Positions 27,378 through 38,625 of a stretch of DNA of 64,000 bases are shown in pieces (the stretch's first letter is position 1; each line of letters begins with the position of its first letter). The stretch is from Archilochus colubris. Lineage: Eukaryota; Chordata; Aves; Apodiformes; Trochilidae. A program made the translations under genes and the position numbers. Location: NCBI GenBank assembly GCA_023079485.1, contig CM041084.1, positions 18,690,609 to 18,754,608 of the forward strand. The letters are read 5' to 3'. The notes below the pieces were generated by a model. It worked only from the letters and a program-made list of their open reading frames with translations, did no database searches and had not been told where the DNA came from.

Positions 27378-27893
27378 ACCTCGAGTACTGTGTCCAGTTC
27401 TGGGCCCCTCAGCTCAGGAAGGATATCGAGGTCCTGGAGCAGGTCCAAAGGAGGGTAACCAGGCTGGTCAAGGGACTTGATGACAGATCCTATGAGGTGA
27501 GGCTGAGGGAGCTGGGGCTGTTCAGCCTGGAGAAAAGGAGGCTCAGGGGAGACCTCATCACTCTCTACAGCTACCTGAAAGGAGGTTGTAGCTAGGTGGG
27601 GGTTGGTCTCTTTTCCCAGGCAACTCTCAGTAAGACAAGAGGGCATGGTCTTAAGTTGTGCCAGGGGAAGTTTAGGTTGGACATTAGAAAGAATTTCTTT
27701 ACCGAGAGGGTGATTGGGCATTGGAATGGGCTGCCCAGGGAAGTAGTGGATTCTCCATCCCTGGAGATATTTAAAAAGAGACTGGATGTGGCACTCAGTG
27801 CCATGGTCTAGCAACCGCAACGGTGGTTCAAGGGTTGGACTTGATGATCTCTGAGGTCCCTTCCAACCCAGCCAATTCTATGATTCTATGATT
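27378..27893 (+). mobile_element. CR1 LINE, young 5'-truncated copy
   Basis: Starts abruptly at CTCGAGTACTGTGTCCAG (LEYCVQ block) and ends at about 27893 with ATTCTATGATTCTATGATT. The RT C-terminal frame is open except for a TAG at 27593-27595, after LKGGCS. It then continues as [16 protein letters not shown] to the normal stop at about 27809-27811. It is very similar to the other three young copies and is truncated within about 20 bases of the point where the inverted copy at 29205-29743 is truncated. Confidence 0.96.
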
Positions 27894-29204
27894 TTTTTAA
27901 ATGAACTTGATTTACAGTCTGCCTGCCATGATTTGCAACCACTTTAGGGCTGTACACAACTAATTTGGTGTAGGACTTTGATGCTTACTGTTCCTACTGT
28001 TTTCCTTTGTAAATATGTTCTCACAGTACCAAAAAGTATTTTCCCAATATTCATGGGATGGATGTAATTTTTATTTTATGCCATTTCTTTTTAAATATTT
28101 GGAAATCCTCCTTGATTGAAATTTAAGGGAGGTCACTTTAGCATATTTTCAGCTGCTGCTTGTGGGGTTCTTTCATGTCTTCATCAGTCATAAGAAAGCT
28201 TGGCTTGCCACATGAGCAAAGAAAGAATTGTTCCTTGCACGTGTGGCAGACTGAGGTATAAAGCTGCTCTGATGTAAGGATGACTTTTTGTTAAAACTAC
28301 TTTCCTGTGTATGAAGATAGGGACAGGATAGATGTGCTACAGGAACATCAAGGAAATAATGTTGATTAAATTACATTATCTGTTACAAAGCAGTTTAATG
28401 TAAGATGGTGTTTCTTTTGGTAAGGAAATGATTAAATAAGTTAATTATATAGTTTTCATGTACATTCGGCATTTCACTGAATATAAATATATTTTATTAC
28501 CTGAGGAAAGCTTATAGAAATATCCATGCCTAGGATTAGAAACCAGGTGATGAAATTACAGTTTTTGGAAGAAAGGGAACTACAAAACTTTGACCTATAA
28601 ACCTGGCAAAATTCTGTCTTGGTATGTAAGATGGGAATCCCTGGAGTTAGTCATGTGGTAAGCAAAGAAAGCATTTACATGAGTAGTGTTGTTTTATTTT
28701 TTTTTTTTCTTTTGTATAAATGTTCTTATGACTTGAAAATATTCCAGAATTTGCTGGGGATGTGAAGAGCTCATTTATCATATTATAAGTAAGAGCAGAA
28801 TTTAGAAGCTGCTTGCAGAATTCAGTATCTTGCTGCTTGAGATACTGATCAATTATAGTAATTAATAGGAAAATTTAGGAAATCTGTAAGAAAATTTGCC
28901 ACTGTTTTATGCATGAATTATTCCTCAATCAAATCTAGAACTTGAGCAAACCTGCACTGTAGGGGTTTGATAAATACCTGTACATGCTGTGGATCAGCAC
29001 ACTGCTGGAATCAGCAGAGCAAGCATTTGGACCTGTGTAAAACATAAGGCTTTTATGTTGTACCTCTGTGTTCTTGTGTTGGCATTCAGAACAGAGGGCA
29101 GCAAGATACTGAAAGGAAAAATAAAGGTAGGCCATAGCAGCTATGGGGTTAGACTGTGTGGTTTTTTACTCTGCTGCTGTAAGTCAGCAAGTGAAGTTAG
29201 TGAG
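27894..29204. other. Spacer between an inverted pair of young CR1 copies
   Basis: About 1.3 kb of AT-rich intronic DNA. A T run sits near 28696. No coding exon recognised. Confidence 0.5.
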
Positions 29205-29743
29205 ATCATAGAATCATAGAATTGGCTGGGTTGGAAGGGACCTCAGAGATCATCAAGTCCAACCCTTGAACCACCGTTGTGGTTGCTAGACTATGGCACT
29301 GAGTGCCATATCCGGGCCACATCCAGTCTCTTTTTAAATATCTCCAGGGACGGAGAATCCATTACTTCCCTGGGCAGCCCATTCCAATCTCTGATCACCC
29401 TCTAAGTAAAGAAATTCTTTTTAATATCTAACCTAAACCTCCCCCGGCACAACTTGAGACCCTGCCCTCTTGTCTTGCTGCTAGTTGCCTGGGAAAAGAG
29501 ACCAACCCCCACCCGGCTGCACCCTCCTTTCAGGTAGTTGTAGAGAGTGATGAGGTCTCCCCTGAGCCTCCTCTTCTCCAGGCTGAACAGCCCCAGCTCC
29601 CTCAGCCTCTCCTCATAGGGTCTGTGCTCAAGTCCCTTCACCAGCCTGGTTGCCCTCCTTTGAACCCGCTCCAGGACCTCGATATCCTTCCTAAACTGAG
29701 GGGCCCAGAACTGGACACAGTACTTGAGGTGTGGCCTCACCAG
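29205..29743 (-). mobile_element. CR1 LINE, young 5'-truncated copy in inverse orientation
   Basis: On the + strand it starts with ATCATAGAATCATAGAATTG (the reversed CR1 tail) and ends near CTTGAGGTGTGGCCTCACCA. The minus-strand frame reads [40 protein letters not shown] and [20 protein letters not shown], ending at an in-frame stop (29402-29404) right after KKNFFT. In the related copies the frame continues there into (E)RVI. Together with the copy at 27378-27893 it forms long inverted arms. Confidence 0.96.
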
Positions 29744-30644
29744 TGATACTCAGCTTCAGTCTGTTTTTTTCCTATTTGTATTCATGGACATTTGTGTCCT
29801 GGATATTTTGAAAGAAATAATAATAATCACACCATTTGGAAGAAAAGATGTCAAAATGTTGAGTCATCATCTTTTTGTTATGCTGCTGGTGATCACTTAA
29901 AAATATTTAAAAGCACAGTTTTCTTAAACGTCTGTGGGCTTTTTCTGTGTATAGATAATGTATAAACCCAGCTGATCACTGAGTGAACCCCCTGGGTGAT
30001 GTCCTGGGAGCAGCCTAGCAATGTCAAATGGTGAAATATATGTGTGTTTTCTCCTTCCTTGATTAATTTCTTGCTCTCTTTGACAGATTTTGCTGTTGCA
30101 GACAGATTTTTGCTTATTCATTTATGTTGCCATAGTTGCTTCCGCTTTCTAGGTCTCCCTAAACCTGTGCATCTTTTGTGGATCCTTTTCCAGCAGTGGC
30201 TCTTGTGTTTTAATTGGCTGTCAGTGCCAATTAGTGTGCTGCTGATGGGTTCCTGCACAGCTCTGGGCTATCTGTAGTTCTTGATGTGCTACTGATTCAT
30301 TTTCTGTCCTCAAGCACTGGCATCTCATAGCTGAGGAACTGGTAAATTATTGAAAGCCTGAGTGCCTGGCTACACTGAGAATTCTGGCATTTCTACTTTG
30401 GACATTCATGGCATTTGGATTTTACTCTCTTTGATATTTTTGCTAAACCTTTATGCCTCCTGATTGAGAGATGTATTATATCAATTATTTTTTATGATAA
30501 GTTTCTGAAATATGAACTGTGCTTCCCTTCTCTTCTATTTTTTCCAAATCTTCGAAGTTGAAAGGTTTTAACCTGAATTCCTCAAGAAGCAAGACTTGTC
30601 TATCTCTTTAAAATGTATTTTTTATTATACGTAGTTAAAGACAC

Positions 30645-30698
30645 ACTATGCAAAGATAGTTAAAAGATATAACTATACAAAGGTAGTTAAAAGATAAA
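30645..30698. repeat. 27-bp tandem duplication
   Basis: Two adjacent 27-base units, 30645-30671 and 30672-30698, share ACTAT-CAAAG-TAGTTAAAAGATA and differ at about three positions. A shorter, more diverged third unit (ATTATAC...GTAGTTAAAG) lies just upstream from about 30625. Confidence 0.88.
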
Positions 30699-32062
30699 TA
30701 CAAGAAATGGTAAAAATACAGATATCACTTAAAAGCTTGAGGATTGATATTTAATGAGGTACCTAACCTTAGCTTTTGTAATCCTGATAGTAATTAGGTA
30801 GCACATAGTTATACCCTGCTTGACTTCAGTTTAAAACTTTTGCATACAATATATTGAAGTGCTAGTTAGAAAAGCTTAATGAGCTTTTATACTTCTGGTT
30901 AATTTTTGCTGGATTGATTTAGCTTTGTTTTGTTGCTTTATTCAATATTATTTTTCAGTAAGTGAATTTTTTCCTTTTTTTTTTTTTTAAAGAAAAAGCC
31001 CACCTCCTTATCTGTTAGAGTTTGCTTTAATTAGAGGAACAATTATTACAAACGAAATTAGGAGAGGACACATATAGCCTTAACATGATGGCCAGTGATG
31101 GCAATTGGTATTATGAAAAGATGTGATGGAGTTGAACCTTGTTTAAGGAGCATAGTTTAGATTAATGCATTTTACATCTGTTCTGTGGTTAAAATATATA
31201 AAAAAATTTATGTTGTGAGAAAATTTCTGAATAGTTACTCTATGGGGGAGACAACCCCCAGACAGTAATTCTGACCAGTACTTCTGTAACTGTGAACAGT
31301 TAACTTTACATTCAGAATATGTACATAGACATGAATGAAATACAAGCACATGATTTCAGGACATGCTTGGATGTATCTCAGGTTTTAAGTCTGACCATTT
31401 TCAAAAGGGAAAGCTGAATCTTCAACCCATTATCACTCAGAACGTGTTTTTTTATTCCTTTTGTTGCTTGGTAAGCATGGAAAACCTGATGAAAACCTTA
31501 CAGCTAAACAAGTATTTGGAAAAACGTCTACGTTTAGTCATTGGGAAATCTAGGAAACTTACAGGTAATATCCTGAATTATTGGAGGTTTTACTGAAACT
31601 AATTCCAAATACTGAAAGTGAAGGAGTTTCCTTGTAAGAAGCCAGAGATGGAGTTGTGGTTTGATTTATTAATCAAGCTGTGTGGCTGAAGCAGGCAATA
31701 CAGTAACCCACAGCAGAGACACCATACTGTGTATCCTGATTTGTTCTGGAACTGCTTGTATAGATCTTTATAGGGGATTAATCCTAATAGCATTAGCGTG
31801 GTAAGACATATTGCTAAGTAGACTTAGACTACTAACAAAGACTTAAAACAAACAGAAAAAAATCCTTTGAACATTGCTATTAAGTAGCTGACATGACATC
31901 AACCTCTTCAACCGATTCCCTGCTTTTTCTCAGACATCATCTTGGACAAAAGGGAAATGGAGCAAGGGATTAGCTGGGCCCGTGATAGCACTGTCAGCTT
32001 TCTGAATTAAAGGCTGTTGCCATCCAGTTACTCACACAGAACATTGAAGTGAAATGCAGTAT

Positions 32063-32142
32063 AGCCTATATATACTATATAGGCTCTATATAGTCTATAT
32101 ATGCCATATAGATTATATATACTATGTATACTATATTTATAT
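32063..32142. repeat. TATA/CTATATAG-rich repeat with perfect palindrome
   Basis: A run of CTATATA, TATATAG, GCCATATAG and ACTATGTATACTAT units. Its left end, 32063-32085, is a perfect inverted repeat: AGCCTATATA, a 3-base loop TAC, then TATATAGGCT. Confidence 0.88.
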
Positions 32143-34280
32143 CGTAAATTGCTGCATCTTAGACTGTTTTCAGCTAGTTTAATGTCTTAAATACTGGTAC
32201 TTTTAATGATCCTAAAGACATACTATCAGTAAGCACAAAAGCAATGTAAATGCTGGAGATAGGATTTAAATTGAACGCTAGTCTTTTTAATGTATTTTAG
32301 GCAAGAATTTCCATAAATTAGAGGGGATGGATCTGGTTTGATATACTGTGTGGGTGGTTTCATAAATCAGCAGCAGTTAAAATGACAGCCCATAGTAGGG
32401 CTAATTTAATTTTGCTAACTGATTCTTTTTTAATCACTGTAATACATTGTGGTAAATTGTTAATATGATCAGTTCAAAGGCCGATTTACATGTCAGCAGG
32501 TTTCTTCACTTGTCATGTATATTGTTTACTTCCATGGGGAAGTGTAAATACTTTTCATTGATATAATCACCTTACAAAGTAATTTCAAGCATAATAAAGC
32601 ACTGCTTGTTCAAGGCTAAACATACCTTTTTTACTTGAAGTATGGAGCTATTGCTTCTGAAATAAATTCTTAAATGGTTTGCTGTGACTGAAATACCCAT
32701 GAACTTCTGAATACTTATTGTGGAAATACCATTTATTTTGTAAATGATCAGAAGTAAAAGCTGGTGTATCATAGGTACAAGGTATATGTTCCTATGTTGA
32801 AGAGGAGTTTTAATTTGGAAGCTCAGGTTTACAAAGACACTTTCCCTTGTGCTACCAGGGTCTCTGAGGGCTGTGCTTGTGACTCGTTGCCTCAGTGTTG
32901 TTCCACAGGGAACTAGGCCAAAAAAAAAACCTTCTGAGCTGACTCCAACTCTGTGCTCTCCATGTGAAAAGGGATGAGTACAGGTGATAGCTGTGATCAC
33001 AGTATCAGGCTGATAAACAGTGCTATGAAAGTTTATGGGAATGCTTTTGACATTCAACATATGAGTGACATTTTTGAATTGCATATGTGGCAGTTGATTT
33101 TTTTTTTTTTTACGGGGCAGGGATTCTGTCATCTACATGAGTTATCCATGGATATCACATGACTGCTATCTGAAAGGCAGCTATTCTTTATGGTGTGAAT
33201 TATGCACTGTTCATTGCTACAATCTTCCTTGGATATTGGCAAGCTCTGGCTGTGAGGTGGCCTCTTTCCTTCCCCATCTATCCATTGCTGCTTTCCAAAC
33301 AGGGCTTATGACCCTCTTTTTGGCTAGTCTGGCACTTGTTTTCTCCTCTGTACAGAAGAAGGAATGATGAGATAGAAGCGGTGAAATAAAGAAAAAAAAC
33401 CAGCTTTTCTGGAAGTGTCTGTCTGTCCCTAAGTATTGCACTGTGCTGATAACACCCACTTACTGAAAGAGCTGATTTCAGTTGATGTCCTCTAAGCAAA
33501 GCCCAGTTTTGTCTTCCTGTGTTTTGCTGGAACTGTGGCTAAGCCATTCAGCTGACTGGCATTGTCTGGCTTTAAGAGGGTGTCATTACCTATCTTGAGG
33601 GGTTATGTGTTGGTAAATGTATAACATCAAAAGGATACCCAGAATTGGCTACTATGATGACTTTTGTTCAGGCTGCCAAGTCTGAGTTGTCAACTAATAC
33701 ATCAGTGCAATACCCTGCTCTGAGCACCCTACTACTACCCAACAGTTTAATGTGGGTATGTGTACAATACCAAACCAATCTCTGTAGAACAGTATTGGAA
33801 AATAGAAGGTAAAAGTACCCACTAAGGCTCCAGTAGAAAGGGAATGAAACCAATCAAACATCTTGAGGTTAATAATAAATATACAATTACTAGGCATCTA
33901 AATATTAGCTAATAGTTGCTATATTGGCTCTAGCTTTATTTAAACTAATTTCAGATAGTCTTGGATAAAGGTATGCAAAATCTTAATAGTAGCAAAGGCA
34001 ATAAGGGTACAGATACCACTCACAATTGCAAAAAAGGTTACTGGCAGTCAAGATGGAAAGATATCACTGTGCTAGTGAGGTCCTCAACTAGCTTGACCCA
34101 AAGATCAGCTTTTATATAGAAAGATTGCTTCAGTTATGTGCAGTCCCTTGCCTTTGTCATCCTAAACCAAGTCACAAGCCACAGACTGACTGCTCTTCCA
34201 CCAAGAGATGAAGACTCACATTTAATCACCCTTTTTAGTGTGTCCTTGTGTTTTTTTGTGTCATTGCATCATTGCATGAC

Positions 34281-34334
34281 ACTGCAATGTTTTTGCAATG
34301 CAATGCAATGCAAAAACTGCAATGTTTTTGCAGT
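34281..34334. repeat. TGCAA pentanucleotide tract inside a hairpin
   Basis: ACTGCAATGTTTTTGCA occurs twice (34281-34297 and, offset by one base at its start, 34316-34332), separated by TGCAA units. TTTTTGCA (34290-34297) pairs with TGCAAAAA (34309-34316), and one more G-C pair is possible outside. Related ATTGCAT units lie just upstream. Confidence 0.8.
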
Positions 34335-35439
34335 CTTCAGGCTAGTGTACATTCTGCTGATGCACACTGTTGGAGCTGGAGCTGCTGCCTGGTGGAAGAG
34401 AGGGGATTGATGACCACATGTGATGGTGGTGGTGCAGCAGCTCCTAGTTTGAAGAGAGAAGACAGGAAGCTCCCTCCTTTAGGCCTATACAACACTACCA
34501 GTGCTTTCTGTGGCCAAAGCTACAGCTAAGGTGGAACTAGGGTGGACTTAACTGTAACTACAAAATAATAAGATGGACATAATCATGCCTAGAATTTTTT
34601 TTTCTTTTTTCAGTAGCATGAACTATGCCTGACAAGTTGCTAACATAATGGGTGGGCATGTATTTCACCACAAGTTTTTAAACTTACCGTGGCCTGTCTG
34701 CCATCATCCAGCCTGAGATGATTTGTACACTGCTGTCAGGAAAAACTTCCCTCCATTGAGGCACTGCATCGTTGCTCTTTCTGTGAAGTTATTAGGAAGG
34801 CTTTGGGAACCTGAAATCCTCAGTTTGTCCCATATTTCTCTGTTTTCACTGTGTAGGGACACCATAAATGAGGGGATGTTCCACAGTCTCTTGATGCATC
34901 AGGTGTAAAAAGTTAAACGAAAAATGAGAAGTCTGATAGATTGCAGTTCTGAGCCACTGCAACCTTTCACACTGATATTTACACATTCACTCTATTGACA
35001 CATTTACTATTAAAGCATTTGACCTTTCTGTACCTGGAATGTACCTGCATCGATCCTTCTGGTTTCTGCACTAGTGGATTTAAGACACCATGGCATTCCA
35101 GCTGGACTCTCTCATGCAACTTTTCAGTTTCCGTGAAACACTTCTATGGTTTAGTCTTTATTCAGCACAGCACACTATACCATGAAAATACAGTGAGGTA
35201 TAGTTTTGTTCACTCTATTGAAAACAAAGTTTCACCACTTGGTCTCTGCAGTCAGTGGGCAGGGTGAATGGGTGGGCTTTAGATTCAGCACAGGACCCCA
35301 TTCATGTTTTGGCAAGACATGACTGACACTATTTTTAAATACTTTTAACACAAACCCAGGAAAGTACAAAATAGTTCTGTGCACTGTAAGAAACAGTGTT
35401 GAGATGCATTTGACCTTCTAGCATGTGTAAATATTTACC

Positions 35440-35465
35440 ATTTGGCTTTGTTGTTCTTCTTGTAG
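35440..35465 (+). other. Splice acceptor of the NEBL exon
   Basis: A T-rich tract (TTTGGCTTTGTTGTTCTTCT) runs into TGTAG, and the coding frame begins directly after the AG. A sequence such as TTTACCA some 25-30 bases upstream could hold the branch point, but this is a guess. The site sets the exon start used here. Confidence 0.88.
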
Positions 35466-35550
35466 ACATTATCCAAAGCAGTCCTTCACTACAGTGGCTG
35501 ATACACCAGAAAATCTTCGCCTGAAGCAACAGAGTGAATTGCAAAGTCAG
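35466..35550 (+). CDS. NEBL: Internal coding exon of NEBL, LIM-nebulette (LASP2) isoform: end of LIM domain and start of nebulin repeat 1
   Basis: Seen: the first base (A) completes a codon begun in the previous exon. It is followed by 28 codons reading HYPKQSF then [21 protein letters not shown], open throughout, with AG just before and GTAAAT just after. The exon starts with one leftover base and ends on a complete codon. Family knowledge: LASP1 and LIM-nebulette have an N-terminal LIM domain, nebulin repeats and a C-terminal SH3 domain. They bind actin and sit at Z-discs, focal adhesions and cell contacts. The first full codon, His, matches LASP residue 56, the last zinc ligand of the LIM domain (C-N-A-H). 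The rest is the linker and most of nebulin repeat 1. LASP1 has Met where this exon has the second Thr of FTTVAD, so NEBL is favoured. Large AT-rich introns on both sides also fit NEBL better than the compact LASP1. Full-length nebulette lacks the LIM exons, so this should be specific to the LIM isoform. Neighbouring exons were not found in the window. Confidence 0.93.
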
Positions 35551-35556
35551 GTAAAT
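35551..35556 (+). other. Splice donor of the NEBL exon
   Basis: CAG/GTAAAT follows the last complete codon (Gln). It matches the donor consensus at -3 to +4 (CAG/GTAA) but lacks the preferred G at +5. The intron therefore starts in phase 0, as expected for the LASP family, where the next exon begins with a Val-Lys/Arg-Tyr-Lys type sequence. Confidence 0.87.
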
Positions 35557-38456
35557 CAAATAATTCTTTTGTCTCACTAATTTTAGACTGTCAGTCCACT
35601 TCTCTATAGTTTTTCTAAGTATTTTTTCATACTGATATGTAGTAGCACTCTAATTTAATTGTAAAATGTACTTGTAAGTTGGTATACTGCAAAACAGTAC
35701 AGCCTGATCTCATTTTTACTAATTACCATATTATTGTGGGTACTCTGACATCTCTGAAATCTTTTATTTTCAGCAGTATAAAAAGTATCTAAGAAGTTTT
35801 TAATGTTTGAAATAGCTCAGTCCAGAGAATTCATTTGCCTTAGCCAAACTGTCATTGTCAACTTGCATCAAACGTAGTAATAAAATAGCTGTATGATTAG
35901 GAAATGACTAATTTGTCATTATCAAACATACAGAAGCCTTTAATACTTGTCAACACTAACCTGACTGAATGATCAATTTACAGATCTGTTATGTCCTCTG
36001 TGAACTCCTATATGAAGCAGTCTGTAAGATGGTTGTGATAAATGTTATCAGTCAACACTTATGTAGGTTAATAAAATGTGTTGCAATTAAATCTGGGAAA
36101 GAAAAGGGGATGGAAAAAAAAAAAAAGAAAATGGTCATGAATACTTAGGTGACCCAAACACAATGTTTGTTTACTATTGTTACTCAGTGGTCCATAACAT
36201 ACAGTTCTTATTGGTATTAATTTCTTAATATCTGGACAACTCCACTCCCCCTTCCCATAAGTTTCTTCTTGTTTGATTTTTTTCTTTAGATTTTTTTTTG
36301 TTTGTTTTTTTAAGCTAGTGTTCTTATAGTCTGGATTGATAATTATAATCAATTAAAGTAATAAAAACCTGAAGCAGAAACTAGACAGTGGGCAACCAAG
36401 AGCTCAAGGGTTTTCTTTGGGAACCTCTCAGCACATTGATGGGTAGAATCAAAGGAGTGCTAAACAGAAATGCTTGCACAGATATTTAGCATGATACATA
36501 TTAAAAAACCTTTTTTTAACCTTTTGTCATTACAGTAATTGATTACAAAATTTAGAAAAAAATTTTCATGCTGAGATTTAGCTACCTGGGAAGAGAAGAG
36601 TTGAATGTACAGTTGTTTCATCTGGTAGTTCAGTGGTTCTGTGTATCAGTTACCATTCTGTCGTAGAGCAAAGAGGAACTTGTAACCTGTGCTTTTTACA
36701 GCTTTGAAAGAAAATGAATTGCAAGCCTGCTATTTTTTTAGTGGTTTGGTAAAAAATGTTGTTGGGATTCAGGAGAAGAAAATTTAACTCCTCTTTCTAT
36801 GAGTTTTTCACTGGATTGACTTGTGTATCTGCACATGGACCCACATGCTCAGGGGTGTATACAAATCTCAGGCCAAAATGTGAACCAATCAGGTGTATTC
36901 TTTTTCCATGGCTGCCTCTTTCTGCTTACCCTCAGGATATCAGTTACAGCATGGCTGAATTTGCTTGCTGGGACTTAATAAGGATTCAGCTACATGACTC
37001 AAATTTGGTAACAACTCTCTGGTCATGGGCAGATTGGAAGAGAAGCTGTCTGACTTATGGCTACATTACCTGCTGTGGTCATAAATACTCAGGAAAGATA
37101 TGAAACTTTGTGCTTACAATTCTGAACCTCAACTCAAATGTGAATCATGAGTCTTGATCAAAAAGGCCCTCAGGGAAGCCTAAAAAGCCATATTTTTTAA
37201 AGTACTGGTAGATTTTAAAAAATAGATTTTAATGGGACTGATTTCTGTAGAAAGGCAGGCTGTGACTGGAGAGCTTGTTTAAAATTTGTTAAGGAAAGTA
37301 TGGGTGGGAAGAATTCTTTTTGGGTGTTTATACAGGACAACTCTCTCATATGAAGTCCAGAGAGATCAGAACCTCATTTAGGAAATGTAGCTTGTCTTAA
37401 AGCAGTTTGCTTTCTCCATGGTTATTGTGATAATACTTCTAAGGGACTAGAGGTTGTTGATAATTGTCAGGAAGGTGTAGAGGCCAACTGGTAGGCAGCA
37501 GTTATTGTTAAGGTTTATGTAGAAAGGACTGAAATAATTTCTGTTTTATCACCCTGTGCTACCCAAATACATGATGGGCTTGTTAAGTTTAGCTCACACA
37601 TTTCAAACTCACCTGGCTTGGCTAAATGTTGACTATGGAAGGAGTGTGGTCTAGTTCTAGAGCCTGTAAGTCAACTGGCTTTCCCTAACCTATTTAAAAC
37701 ATGCTGACATGGCACCGTGGAAGTGTAAGGAAACTTGTTCTGATCTTGTTCTCTATTTGTAAACAGAGGAGCTAGTATTCCAGGACTACATATGAAGTAT
37801 CAACAAGAAAATTGGACTTGACATGCATAAACTTGCTGTAGCTATTTGAAATGTGCTGGCATAAAAATGTTAGATAAGGATCTACTCAAAACTTGGAAAT
37901 TGAGAGAAACCTTTAATTTTTACAGTATGCCCAATATGCCTTTTTTCCAAGGTCATTAGGCAGTAAAATATTTGCATTTGATGCAGGTATAGTTCTTCAT
38001 TTTAAGGGCAAAAGTTTCTGTACTTGGAAGAAAGGCCATAATGTTTCTGATCCGCATTTGCTTCCATGGTGTTGATTCACATCAAGACTAGTAAAGTACA
38101 CATAAAGTGAAGTAGCATAGCTAGTCAATTGTTTTAATGCTGAATCAAGATTCCAGAGACTTTTCATAATCCAATTTAATTCTTGTCATAAATAAATCTG
38201 CAAATTATGAATAAGTTCTGTAGTATTCTGAAGACTATAAGGACAGAGAAATTTCCACCCTGGATCAGTCCTCTTGTCTGTAGTCCTTTATTTTGTCCTG
38301 CCAGAAGAAGTCACAAGATTCCCAACTGAAACAAATTTGTGATATGTAATTTGCCATTGTTCAGGTCTTATCCTATTTGAGTGCTGTGCACTAAAAAAAA
38401 GTGTGTACATGGTGAAGCTTTTCACATGAGCTTGGCTGGATAGAATCACATGGTTG
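35557..38456. other. Intronic sequence immediately downstream of the NEBL exon
   Basis: AT-rich. A 115-codon open frame at 36756-37103 has no recognised domain and no evident exon boundaries. The next family exon (coding for a second nebulin repeat, with a V-K-Y-K-type start) was not found here or elsewhere downstream, consistent with a very long intron. Confidence 0.55.
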
Positions 38457-38625
38457 GTGAGACAGTGGAACAGAATGCCCAGAAAAGTTGTAGGAATGTT
38501 CAGGGAGAGATTGGGTAGGACTTGAAGCAACCTGGTGTGGAGGGAGGTGTTCCTGCCCATGCAGGAGGGTTGAAATGAGGTGATTTTTATGGTCCCTTCT
38601 AACCCAGACCATTCTGTGGTATTAT
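38457..38625 (+). mobile_element. CR1 LINE 3' end, old
   Basis: GACAGTGGAACAGAATGCCC, AGAAAAGTTGTAGGAATGTT, GAAGCAACCTGGTGTGGAGG, GAGGTGTTCCTGCCCATGCA and CTTCTAACCCAGACCATTCT match the CR1 3' region in + orientation. The terminal 8-bp repeats have decayed (TGTGGTATTATT). It is about 170 bases long. Confidence 0.9.

Larger units (their letters stand above)
29744..35465. other. Intronic sequence immediately upstream of the NEBL exon
   Basis: About 5.7 kb. It contains a 27-bp tandem duplication (30645-30698), an AT palindrome cluster (32063-32142) and a TGCAA tract with hairpin (34281-34334). The longest open frame in the window, on the minus strand at 32572-33132, shows no known domain and is treated as chance. 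The preceding LIM exon, expected to end in codons for Pro-Tyr-Cys-Asn-Ala, was not found. Confidence 0.6.

Noticed and set aside
27275..27820. 181-codon minus-strand open frame
   Set aside because: It is the antisense of the CR1 copy at 27378-27893. The sense frame carries the RT sequence.
32572..33132. Longest open frame in the window, 186 codons on the minus strand
   Set aside because: No recognisable domain, low-complexity Lys run near the start, no splice or promoter context, and antisense to the presumed NEBL intron. Such lengths arise by chance in 64 kb.
35466..35550. Assigning the exon to LASP1
   Set aside because: The peptide is nearly identical between paralogues. However, LASP1 has Met at the second Thr of FTTVAD, and its gene is compact and GC-rich in birds, unlike this AT-rich window with giant introns.
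36756..37103. 115-codon + strand frame 1.2 kb after the NEBL exon
   Set aside because: Cys- and Trp-rich translation with no nebulin, LIM or SH3 signature and no clear acceptor or donor. Treated as a chance frame.
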